Shown here piece after piece: positions 7,156 to 15,333 of a DNA stretch of 55,941 bases (position 1 is its first letter; every line of letters starts with the position of its first letter). The notes beneath the pieces were generated by a model, which was given only the letters and a program-made list of their open reading frames with translations, was not told where the DNA came from and searched no databases. This DNA comes from RQOF01 sp964461135 (GTDB taxonomy: Bacteria > Calditrichota > Calditrichia > RBG-13-44-9): positions 1 through 55,941 of the forward strand of contig CAYWTB010000023.1 of assembly GCA_964461135.1 (NCBI GenBank), given 5' to 3'. Made by a program: the position numbers and the translations under genes.

Positions 7156-8835
7156 ATGAAATTATTCATCATTCTTACCCTCCTGCTGGCATTTATTCTG
7201 GCAATCCAGTTTTACATCGGGTATCGTACCCAGAAAAACCTGGTGGAGGAGTTACAGAAGATTTCAAGCGGTATCAATATGGCCGTGGATGCTCACTATA
7301 CGGACGTACTGCAGCAGATACGTAAAATAGATACATTTTCTGTGCCACGTATCCGCATATCGCTGGATTCTGCAGAATTTGTGCCGGCAATACCGACAAT
7401 CCCTGAGAGTCTGTATATTGATGTAGTAGAGGAGTTGAAAAATATTGAAAAAAGCGGACTCCTCCGGAATGAAAAACAGGTCTTCTCCCATAATAAACTA
7501 CGGGATAATTATATCCCCAAATGGAAGGAAGAACTGGAAGAAGCTGAAAAAATTTTACGGGACTCCAAAGTCGAAAAATTGCAGGTGAAGCTGAATAATG
7601 AAGAGCTTCGCAGTCAGATGGAAGAGAAAATTTCCGTACTGGAAAAATATCTGGAAACTGTAGCTGAGAAAGACTGCTTATCTCAGAATCTCCCAGGCGA
7701 AGAACGTATCATCCGTATTGAGAATATAGATGTTGATATAGACGGAATTCCGGCTGTTTCGGATAATACAGTTCTGTGGAAGAAAGGTGATTCATCATCT
7801 GCGGAAAGAACAGCAGTAAAAGAAAATTTTACCATCCGCATACCGGATTTCTCACTGCCGGACAAACCCAAAGTGATTCATTATAACCTGCAGTCAGCAG
7901 AAATGGAAAAAACCATTCAGGCGGCGATTCAAAAAAATGTTTTCCTGACCCTGGCTCTTTTTGCTCTCTCGATAGTAGCGGTACTGCTGATTTCCCGCAA
8001 ATTCCTCCAACCCATCGGCCATCTGAAAAATTCCTTTGCACAGGTGGTAGATGGTAACATGGATGTACATATTCCGGTAAATTCCCGTGATGAGATCGGT
8101 GATTTAACCAGCTCATTCAATCATATGGTTCTGGAATTGCGCAAAAACAGGGAGAAAGAAAAATTGCTGCAACAGAAGGAAAGACTGGCATCCATGGGCC
8201 AACTGGCCGCCGGCGTGGCTCATGAAATTAAAAATCCTCTGAATGCCATTCATTTGACCATAGATCATCTGAAAGATAAATATTCCGCCAAGGATAAAAC
8301 CGCCCAAAAGTATATCCGGACAGTGCAGAATGAGATCAATCGTCTGGACAAGATGGTGGACAATTTTCTGAATTTCGTACGCAGTGATCATCTGGAAAAA
8401 AAGTGGACCGATATCAATGATTTAATTTCCGGGGTATTGTACCTGTTGCATAAGCAGATAGAGTCCCAACATATTACCTTAAAAACTGATTTTTCGACAG
8501 ATTTCACAGCGGAGATTGATCCGGAGAGATTCAAAACCGTGCTTCTGAATATCATTTTAAATGCAGTGCATGCCATGCCGGATGGGGGAGAATTGAAAGT
8601 GACCACCAGCACTGCCGAACGAACCGTGATTATTGAGGATACCGGCCGGGGAATTCCTCCCCGGGATCTCGACAAGATTTTTGATCTGTTTTATACCACC
8701 AAATCCAAAGGTACCGGACTGGGATTACCCACCGCCTATAAAATTATGAAGGAACATGGTGGCGAGCTTACCCTGCAGAGTGAAGAGGGTAAGAGGACGG
8801 GTGTTGTCATTTATCTGGAGAAACAGGATAATTGA
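7156..8835 (+). CDS. Membrane sensor histidine kinase (NtrB-like output)
   Basis: The 559-residue kinase has a membrane segment at about 3-20, a large periplasmic region (21-261) rich in charged helices with a predicted coiled coil near 120-170, and a second membrane segment at 262-280. A HAMP linker follows (281-335). HisKA is centred on His356 in VAHEIKNPLNAI. The ATP-binding domain has N box NIILNAVHAM (465-474), DTGRGI (495-500) and GTGLGL (519-524). It should phosphorylate the regulator encoded next, with which it overlaps or nearly abuts. The ligand is unknown; the two-PDZ protein upstream is a candidate partner. The first ATG lacks a close ribosome site: GGAGG lies 22 nt upstream, better spaced for a CTG or ATA codon in frame. 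Confidence 0.9.
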   Translation: MKLFIILTLLLAFILAIQFYIGYRTQKNLVEELQKISSGINMAVDAHYTDVLQQIRKIDTFSVPRIRISLDSAEFVPAIPTIPESLYIDVVEELKNIEKSGLLRNEKQVFSHNKLRDNYIPKWKEELEEAEKILRDSKVEKLQVKLNNEELRSQMEEKISVLEKYLETVAEKDCLSQNLPGEERIIRIENIDVDIDGIPAVSDNTVLWKKGDSSSAERTAVKENFTIRIPDFSLPDKPKVIHYNLQSAEMEKTIQAAIQKNVFLTLALFALSIVAVLLISRKFLQPIGHLKNSFAQVVDGNMDVHIPVNSRDEIGDLTSSFNHMVLELRKNREKEKLLQQKERLASMGQLAAGVAHEIKNPLNAIHLTIDHLKDKYSAKDKTAQKYIRTVQNEINRLDKMVDNFLNFVRSDHLEKKWTDINDLISGVLYLLHKQIESQHITLKTDFSTDFTAEIDPERFKTVLLNIILNAVHAMPDGGELKVTTSTAERTVIIEDTGRGIPPRDLDKIFDLFYTTKSKGTGLGLPTAYKIMKEHGGELTLQSEEGKRTGVVIYLEKQDN

Positions 8836-8867
8836 GGTATAATAGTAAAAAAGTCAGAAAAAGAATT

Positions 8868-10220
8868 ATGATGAAGATACTGGTTATTGATGATGAAGCC
8901 AGCCAGCGAGACATTGTGGCTGATATCTTAACCGATGATGGATTTGAAGTGGTGACCGCGGGAAGTGGTGCTGAGGGATTGGATTACCTGCCTAACGAAG
9001 ACTGTCTTCTGGTGCTTACGGATCTGAAAATGCCCGGCATGGATGGGATTGAAGTATTGCAGAAAATCCATGATTTTAATCCCGATGTGCAGGTAATCCT
9101 CATGACCGCTTTCGGAACCATACCCAGCGCTGTAAATGCCATAAAAAGCGGTGCGTATGATTATCTGACCAAACCTTTTAATAAAGAGGAACTTTTAAGG
9201 GTGGTCAAGCGGGCGGCCGATAAAGTTCGTCTGCTGGAGGAAAACCGTTATCTGAAAGGCCAGGTCATAAATCGTTTTGGTTATGAAAATCTAATCGGTG
9301 TCAGTCCGCAGATGTGGGAGATATTCCGTCTTATTCAGAAAGTAAAAGATGTGGATGCTACCGTTCTTATCAGCGGGGAGAGTGGAACAGGGAAAGAGCT
9401 GGTTGCCCGCGCCATTCATTATAGTGGAAAACGAAAGGATCACCCGTTTATTGCTCTGAATTGTGGGGCAATTCCGGAAACACTTATCGAAAGTGAATTA
9501 TTTGGCTACGAGAAGGGTGCTTTTACCGGCGCTGCCAGATCATTCTCCGGCAAATTTGAGCAGGCTGGAAAAGGCACCCTTCTCCTGGATGAAATAGGAA
9601 TAATGCCGCTGCATCTGCAGACTCGCCTGTTGCGGGTTTTGCAGGAAAAGAAAGTCAGCAGGATCGGCAGTAAAGAGGTATTGAACCTGGATGTTCGAAT
9701 TGTTGCTGCCTCCAATGAAGATTTAGCGGGAAAAATAAAGACTGGTCAATTTCGTTTGGATCTGTTTCACCGCCTGAACATTTTTAATATCCACCTGCCT
9801 CCCTTGCGGGATCGAAAAGGAGATATCATTCCCCTGGCAAAACATTTTCTACAGAAATTTTCCCGCCGTTATCATCGGGGTAATCTGATGTTCACATCTG
9901 ATGCATTGAGAGAACTGGAGACCTATTCTTATCCGGGAAACGTGAGAGAACTGGAAAACATCATTGAAAAAACTGTTTTGCTGGCTGAAGGCGACAGGAT
10001 CAAACCTGAGAATGTGATGTTACCTGCTGTGGCAATGTATGGAAATGCTGCAACAGAAGAAGAACAGTCTCTTCTGCAGTTGGAGAAGAGTATGATTATT
10101 GAATCCTTGCAGAAATCCCGCGGTTCAATTAAAGAAGCGGCCGGAAAGCTGGGTATTACCTATAAAACTTTGCAGTACCGTATAAAAAAGTTTGGACTGG
10201 ATAGATCGGAATTCAAATAA
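8868..10220 (+). CDS. NtrC-family sigma-54-dependent response regulator
   Basis: The 450-residue regulator has a receiver domain (1-120) with phospho-acceptor Asp52 in LTDLKMPGMDG and conserved Thr/Lys (MTAFG, KPF). An AAA+ domain (about 140-380) follows with Walker A GESGTGKE, sigma-54-contact GAFTGA, Walker B LLLDEIG and an arginine-finger region. A Fis-type helix-turn-helix closes it (IKEAAGKLGITYKTLQYRIKKF). It activates sigma-54 promoters when phosphorylated, presumably by the kinase at 7156, including perhaps the promoter at 6106. I chose ATG 8868 because family members begin MxKILVIDDE. A TTG at 8832 would add 12 basic residues, overlapping the kinase stop. Ribosome signals are weak for either. 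Confidence 0.92.
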   Translation: MMKILVIDDEASQRDIVADILTDDGFEVVTAGSGAEGLDYLPNEDCLLVLTDLKMPGMDGIEVLQKIHDFNPDVQVILMTAFGTIPSAVNAIKSGAYDYLTKPFNKEELLRVVKRAADKVRLLEENRYLKGQVINRFGYENLIGVSPQMWEIFRLIQKVKDVDATVLISGESGTGKELVARAIHYSGKRKDHPFIALNCGAIPETLIESELFGYEKGAFTGAARSFSGKFEQAGKGTLLLDEIGIMPLHLQTRLLRVLQEKKVSRIGSKEVLNLDVRIVAASNEDLAGKIKTGQFRLDLFHRLNIFNIHLPPLRDRKGDIIPLAKHFLQKFSRRYHRGNLMFTSDALRELETYSYPGNVRELENIIEKTVLLAEGDRIKPENVMLPAVAMYGNAATEEEQSLLQLEKSMIIESLQKSRGSIKEAAGKLGITYKTLQYRIKKFGLDRSEFK

Positions 10221-10256
10221 CCGGGGTTCACTTTAGAAGATGATTGAAAAATTATC

Positions 10257-10544
10257 TTATTCTATATTTCCCTCATCGTCACAGTAACAGGCATCACTCT
10301 GAAATTTATCCCATTCGTCTTTTAACTTTTTATACTCTTCCAGGTAACGCAGGATTTCTTTTTCTCCCTGCACCATTTTCCCGTTGTCTTTAAGAACAGG
10401 AAATTGATCAGTTTCACGGATCCCTTTCGGCAGGTTTTTGCCGTCTGCGACATCAATCACCCGATGAGCCACTACCATTTCCTTCAGTTTTTCGGGAACG
10501 GATGATTTTGTCCGGGTTTTAGGGTTTAAATATAAAATCAGCAT
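10257..10544 (-). CDS. Small GST-N/glutaredoxin-fold protein lacking the CxxC active site
   Basis: The 95-residue protein looks like the thioredoxin-fold N-terminal domain of glutathione transferases. It starts with a strand LILYLNP, has QFPVLKDNGKMVQGEKEILRYLEEY, which carries the cis-proline and the GST 'E-S/K' contact region, and ends in an acidic tail with two Cys (ACYCDD). The usual CxxC or catalytic Ser/Tyr after strand 1 is replaced by KTRTKSS. It may be a binding protein or a degenerate glutaredoxin. An AGGAG site precedes the ATG. It is convergent with the regulator gene, 36 nt away, and stands alone. Confidence 0.65.
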   Translation of the reverse strand: MLILYLNPKTRTKSSVPEKLKEMVVAHRVIDVADGKNLPKGIRETDQFPVLKDNGKMVQGEKEILRYLEEYKKLKDEWDKFQSDACYCDDEGNIE

Positions 10545-10671
10545 ATCGAATCTCCTGTTTCTATTAACCGGCAGAGTGTTCAGATGTTTCGACTAATGTG
10601 TTTGAAAATCGGAAAACCCTTTTTAATTTTCATGGAAAGGTAAATAATGAAATCTTTATCAGGAGACAAAA

Positions 10672-11805
10672 ATGAGAATTGTGGTTTTAGGAGCCGGCAG
10701 GGTTGGCCGTGCCATCGCTCTGGATCTGGCAAAAGATAAGCAGTTTGAGGTGTTCTCAGTTGATATTCATTCCCCTCCCGAGCCGGAAAATGTCCATCGG
10801 GAGTTTACCTTTATCCAGAAAGATCTGTCTGATGTAAAACTGCTTCTGGAATCGATACGGCCTGCAGACCTGGTGGTTAATGCACTACCCGGGTTTATGG
10901 GTTTTGATACTTTTAAGAGAGTCATAGAAGCCGGGAAAAATATTGTCGATATCGCATTTTTTGCGGAAGATCCTTTTTTAGCGGATAAAATGGCCCGGGA
11001 AGCGGGGGTTATTGCCATTATGGACTGCGGCGTGGCGCCCGGTATGAGTAACCTGCTCCTCGGCTATGCCGCACATCATCTGGAACAGCTGGACAGATGC
11101 GAAATATATGTGGGTGGACTGCCGGTCATCAGGGAATGGCCATATGAATATAAAGCCGTATTCTCACCCGTTGATGTACTGGAGGAATATATCCGTCCGG
11201 CCAGATTAAAGGTGAATGGTCAAATTGTCATCCGCCCGGCGCTCTCCGACCGGGAATTAATGAATTTTAATGGAGTTGGAACACTGGAAGCCTTTAATAC
11301 TGATGGATTAAGGACGCTGTTGCACACAATCCCCTGCCCGGATATGATTGAAAAAACCCTTCGTTATCCCGGACATGTGGAAAAAATGCTGCTGCTCAGG
11401 GAAACCGGCTTTTTTGACTACCGGGAACGGGATATTGGCGGGAAATTGGTCCGGCCCATCGACGTGACTGCAGAACTGCTGTTTCCCAGGTGGGAACTGA
11501 AAAAGGGTGAAGAAGACCTGACAGTTATGCGGATTATGGCGGAAGGCCGCAAAGGCAAAGAAAAATTGCGCTATACATATGATCTTCTGGACCGTTTCGA
11601 TGCCGGCAGCGGGATTACGTCCATGGCGCGGACCACCGGTTATACGGCTGCCATGGCAGTGCGTTTGATTGCGGCAGGACAATACGGCCGGGCAGGGGTA
11701 TCTCCGCCGGAATTTATCGGGCAGGATCCGGCCTGTGTGCGTTTTGTGCTGGAGGGACTGGAGGCCAGGGGCATTCACTATCATGAAACAGTCGAGAAAA
11801 TATGA
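10672..11805 (+). CDS. Saccharopine dehydrogenase-family oxidoreductase, possibly lysine 6-dehydrogenase
   Basis: The 377-residue protein has an N-terminal Rossmann fold with GAGRVG (7-12), then DCGVAPGMSNLL (about 123-134), typical of the saccharopine reductase superfamily, and a C-terminal domain. Size and architecture fit the stand-alone group that includes L-lysine 6-dehydrogenase, which oxidises the epsilon-amino group of lysine using NAD(P). Specificity cannot be fixed from sequence. AGGAGAC gives a good ribosome site. The next gene, a zinc alcohol dehydrogenase, starts 17 nt downstream, so the two probably form one transcript and might act on successive intermediates; that is inference. 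Confidence 0.8.
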   Translation: MRIVVLGAGRVGRAIALDLAKDKQFEVFSVDIHSPPEPENVHREFTFIQKDLSDVKLLLESIRPADLVVNALPGFMGFDTFKRVIEAGKNIVDIAFFAEDPFLADKMAREAGVIAIMDCGVAPGMSNLLLGYAAHHLEQLDRCEIYVGGLPVIREWPYEYKAVFSPVDVLEEYIRPARLKVNGQIVIRPALSDRELMNFNGVGTLEAFNTDGLRTLLHTIPCPDMIEKTLRYPGHVEKMLLLRETGFFDYRERDIGGKLVRPIDVTAELLFPRWELKKGEEDLTVMRIMAEGRKGKEKLRYTYDLLDRFDAGSGITSMARTTGYTAAMAVRLIAAGQYGRAGVSPPEFIGQDPACVRFVLEGLEARGIHYHETVEKI

Positions 11806-11822
11806 GGCTGAAGTAAGAAGTC

Positions 11823-12785
11823 ATGCATATGAAAGCACTTTATTTTGATGGAAAAACGCTTCAACTGTTAAAACGGCCCATGCCGGTTCCGGGAGAGCAG
11901 GAGGCCCTGGTAAAAGTTCTCTATTCGGGTATCTGTAATACCGATCTGGAGATCCTTAAAGGTTATATGAATTTCCAGGGTATCATCGGACATGAATTTC
12001 TGGGACGGGTGGAACAAGCTCCCTTTCCGGAATTTATCGGTAAGACGGTAGCAGGAGAAATAAATCTGGCATGTGGCAATTGCGAATATTGTTTTGCCGG
12101 GCTGGGCAGGCATTGTCCTAACCGCACTGTACTGGGCATTCAGGGTAAGGACGGAGTGATGGCTGAATATGTAACTCTTCCTGTCCGGTATCTGCATGTT
12201 ATTCCCCCGGATTTGGATTTTCGGAAAGCAATTTTTACCGAACCACTGGCAGCAGCCTGCGAGATCCCGGAACAGGTGGATATATTGCCGGAGTATCGCA
12301 TCCTGTTAATAGGAGACGGAAAGCTGGCCCAGTTAATTGCCCGGGTAATTTCGCTGCGTACCAGCAGGCTGCTGGTGGTAGGAGTCCATGCCGGCAAATT
12401 ATCACTTTTGCAGAAACTGGGAATTTCCACCATTTTATTACAGGATTTTCGTGACCGTGATCATTCTTTTCAGATGGTGATTGAAGCCACCGGAAGCTGG
12501 GATGGCTGGAAACTGGCGCTTCGCAGCGTTCGCCCGCGGGGCTTTCTGGTTTTAAAAAGTACTTATGCCGGAGAACACCCCTTCAATCCGGCGGCGCTGG
12601 TGATAAATGAGGTTACAGTTATCGGTTCGCGCTGCGGGCCCTTCAAGGAAGCCATATATCTTCTGAATAAAGGTTTAATCAATCCGGCGGATCTGATTAC
12701 CGCCTGCTTGCCGCTCCCGGAATGGGAAAAGGCATTTACAGTTGCCCGAAAACCGGATTCGCTCAAAGTTATTCTGGAACATTAA
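11823..12785 (+). CDS. Zinc-dependent medium-chain alcohol/polyol dehydrogenase
   Basis: The 320-residue protein is a medium-chain dehydrogenase/reductase. Catalytic-zinc positions are visible as Cys38 (GICNTD) and His57-Glu58 (GHEF). The structural zinc lobe has Cys84, Cys87, Cys90 and Cys98 (CGNCEYCFAGLGRHC). The Rossmann turn is LLIGDGKLAQLIA (about 143-155). It oxidises an alcohol or polyol with NAD(P); the substrate is unknown. It is slightly shorter than typical 340-350-residue relatives. The start could be ATG 11823 or 11829 (MHM/MKAL). It follows the saccharopine dehydrogenase-like gene by 17 nt and precedes the MBL hydrolase by 70 nt. Confidence 0.85.
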   Translation: MHMKALYFDGKTLQLLKRPMPVPGEQEALVKVLYSGICNTDLEILKGYMNFQGIIGHEFLGRVEQAPFPEFIGKTVAGEINLACGNCEYCFAGLGRHCPNRTVLGIQGKDGVMAEYVTLPVRYLHVIPPDLDFRKAIFTEPLAAACEIPEQVDILPEYRILLIGDGKLAQLIARVISLRTSRLLVVGVHAGKLSLLQKLGISTILLQDFRDRDHSFQMVIEATGSWDGWKLALRSVRPRGFLVLKSTYAGEHPFNPAALVINEVTVIGSRCGPFKEAIYLLNKGLINPADLITACLPLPEWEKAFTVARKPDSLKVILEH

Positions 12786-12855
12786 ATGAGTTTGACTGTT
12801 TTCTTTTATTGTAAATTTGAATCAACCGGGGAAATCGTACAGTCTGAAGGTGGTT

Positions 12856-13638
12856 ATGAAGATTACATTTCTAGGAACGGGAACTTCCATGGGGATTCCG
12901 ATGATCGGCTGCAATTGCGCAACCTGCCGGTCGACTGATGAACGGGATAAAAGATTGCGTGCATCAGTCTGGATTGAGGCGGATGAAAAAAATATAATTA
13001 TTGATACCGGGATCGATTTCAGACAGCAGGCCCTCAAAATGAATATTCCAGGCATCGATGCCGTGCTGTTTACTCATCATCATGCGGACCATGTCTTTGG
13101 AATGGATGAATTGCGTCCCGTGAATTTTCTTCAGAAGAAGACGGTTCAAATTTATGCCACCGAAACTACCATAAATCACCTGAAACGCATTTATCCCTAT
13201 GTGTTTGATGGCAGAACCTGCCCATCGGATATTCCCAAGATTGATTATCACATCTTTGGAGCTGAGACATTTTCCATCGGATCTCTGCCCGTACAGCCGG
13301 TTCCACTTTTGCATGGACATTTGCCGGTAATGGGATTCCGCATAGGTTCATTCGCATATTGTACCGATGTCAGCCGTATTCCGGATGAAAGTTATGGACT
13401 GTTACAGGATCTGGAAGTTCTGGTGCTTGGTGCGCTGAGAGACCGGCCGCATCCTACCCACTTTACACTGGAAGAGGCAGTAAAAGAAGCCCGGAAGATT
13501 AAAGCTGCCCGGACTTATCTGATACATATGTCCCATGAGTTGAGTCACCGGAATATGCTGGAACGTCTGCCGGACAAAATCGGGCCGGCGTATGATGGTT
13601 TGCAACTGGATTTACCGGACAGTTTCCGGTCTGAATAA
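12856..13638 (+). CDS. PhnP-like metallo-beta-lactamase-fold hydrolase
   Basis: The 260-residue protein has the MBL metal motif THHHADH (ligands His74, His76, Asp78, His79) and an N-terminal zinc knuckle, Cys19-x-Cys21-x2-Cys24 in GCNCATC, followed by STDERDKRLRAS. That combination is typical of the PhnP group of phosphodiesterases (cyclic phosphates). A later SHELSHRN supplies further ligands. The substrate here is unknown and no phn genes are nearby. The start is ATG 12856 with GAAGGTGG just upstream; the frame stays open to a TTG at 12817 but that extension is not family-like. Confidence 0.85.
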   Translation: MKITFLGTGTSMGIPMIGCNCATCRSTDERDKRLRASVWIEADEKNIIIDTGIDFRQQALKMNIPGIDAVLFTHHHADHVFGMDELRPVNFLQKKTVQIYATETTINHLKRIYPYVFDGRTCPSDIPKIDYHIFGAETFSIGSLPVQPVPLLHGHLPVMGFRIGSFAYCTDVSRIPDESYGLLQDLEVLVLGALRDRPHPTHFTLEEAVKEARKIKAARTYLIHMSHELSHRNMLERLPDKIGPAYDGLQLDLPDSFRSE

Positions 13639-13812
13639 TTTTTCGGATATCTTCAGCAGATATTCTGCATAAAAATCTCTTCGGTATTGGTAACGGGACT
13701 ATTCTTCTGTATTTTTTCTGTTATTTGATATTTTTTTATATTAATATTCTCCGCGATACTTGCTTAAATCGTTCTCAGTTATGCCAACAGGTATGTAATC
13801 TGCCGGAAATCC

Positions 13813-15333
13813 ATGGAATATCAAGACGAAAATTTATCGCGACCTGCCAAATCTCCCATCCGGAGTCCCATCCTCCGCCTTTTCCAGCACTCGGCCATAT
13901 ATTCCCTAAGTACCTCGGTCCAGAGGCTACAGGGCTTAATTATGACACCTATTTATACCAGTGCCATTTATCTGCCGCAAATGAGCGATTACGGAAATTA
14001 TGGTCTGGTATATACCTTTATCGCTTTTATGAATTTCGTTTATCTCTACGGAATGGATTCTGCCTTCCTGCGCTATTTCTTTCTGGGAAAGAGTGACCGT
14101 AAAACCGTTTTTTCCACTACTTTCTTTGTACTGTTGTTGAGCGGAACCGCTACCAGTCTGTTACTTTACTTTTTTGCTCAACCTATATCCAGCTTAATCC
14201 TTTTTTCTCCGGAATTGAGTGATTTGATCCGGTTGTCTGCCCTCATTCTTTTTCTGGATTCCTTGGGGAATCTTCCTTTCCTGATTTTGAGGGCAGAAGA
14301 AAGGCCCGTGAGTTTCTCCGTTTTCCGTATGATTCGATTTACGCTTGAGATCGTATTGAACATTGTTTTTGTGGTTGTGCTGCACAAGGGAGTCCTGGGT
14401 ATCCTCTATGCCAATGTTCTGGCGGCATTTGTAAACCTGCTGATGATGTCTCCCTATATTTTTAAATATCTTACCCTGCAGTTTCAGCGGTCTTTACTTA
14501 GCGAAATGGTAAAATTCGGCCTGCCTTTTCTTCCAAACGGTATCGGATTTATGATAATCGAAATGGCAGACCGTTTTCTTGTGACTGACTATCTGGGAAA
14601 GGATGTACTGGCCTTCTACCATGCGAATTATAAATTTGCAACGGTTCTGCTCTTGCTTATAGTGGGATTTCGTAATGCATGGCAGCCCTTTTTCCTTAAA
14701 ATCTCAAAAAAATCCTGGGCTTCTGAAGTGTATTCAAGAATTCTGGATTATTACCTGCTGGCTGCAGGTATTCTGGTTGTTTTTGTCACTTTTTTCATCA
14801 GGGATCTACTGACGATCCATTATTTCGATGCTTTTTACCTGCTGGGTCAAAAAGAATACTGGGATGGTATAAGTATCATTCCCTGGATCATTCTGGCTTA
14901 TTTTTTCTATGGAATCTACGTGATTTTCACGCCAGCATTTTATATTCAGAAAAAAAGTCAGTACATGATTTTTTTTACAGGATCCGGAGCCCTGCTGAAT
15001 ATTTTGTTGAATATCTGGCTACTGCCCCGGATTGGAATATGGGGAGCTGTAACCGCAACCGTTGTGGCTTATCTGGTCATGGCCGTGTCTATTTTTGTGG
15101 TGGCGCAAAAATTATATCCCATTCCCATCCGGATGAATAAGATTGCCTTGTTAATCCTGCTTATTGGTATTATTTATTCTCTGTATTATATTACCGGTTT
15201 GAATTTATGGACCAGGATTCTCCTCTTCGTTTTGTATGTGCTCATAGCCTGGAATCTTATCCTGTCCAGACAGGAGCGGTCCCGGATTTTTGAAAAGATC
15301 GGCAATTTTAGGAAATTTCTGCATCGGTCATGA
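13813..15333 (+). CDS. Oligosaccharide flippase / polysaccharide export protein (MOP superfamily)
   Basis: This 506-residue integral membrane protein shows about 12-14 hydrophobic segments throughout, an N-terminal amphipathic stretch leading into SAIYSLSTSVQRLQGLIMTPIYT, and a Wzx/MurJ-like pattern of paired helices. It probably flips lipid-linked saccharides across the inner membrane. The ATG at 13813 lacks a strong ribosome site; a start a few residues inside is possible. Its TGA overlaps the ATG of the GH57 gene (ATGA, 15330-15333), implying translational coupling between a flippase and a glycan-active enzyme. Confidence 0.88.
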   Translation: MEYQDENLSRPAKSPIRSPILRLFQHSAIYSLSTSVQRLQGLIMTPIYTSAIYLPQMSDYGNYGLVYTFIAFMNFVYLYGMDSAFLRYFFLGKSDRKTVFSTTFFVLLLSGTATSLLLYFFAQPISSLILFSPELSDLIRLSALILFLDSLGNLPFLILRAEERPVSFSVFRMIRFTLEIVLNIVFVVVLHKGVLGILYANVLAAFVNLLMMSPYIFKYLTLQFQRSLLSEMVKFGLPFLPNGIGFMIIEMADRFLVTDYLGKDVLAFYHANYKFATVLLLLIVGFRNAWQPFFLKISKKSWASEVYSRILDYYLLAAGILVVFVTFFIRDLLTIHYFDAFYLLGQKEYWDGISIIPWIILAYFFYGIYVIFTPAFYIQKKSQYMIFFTGSGALLNILLNIWLLPRIGIWGAVTATVVAYLVMAVSIFVVAQKLYPIPIRMNKIALLILLIGIIYSLYYITGLNLWTRILLFVLYVLIAWNLILSRQERSRIFEKIGNFRKFLHRS

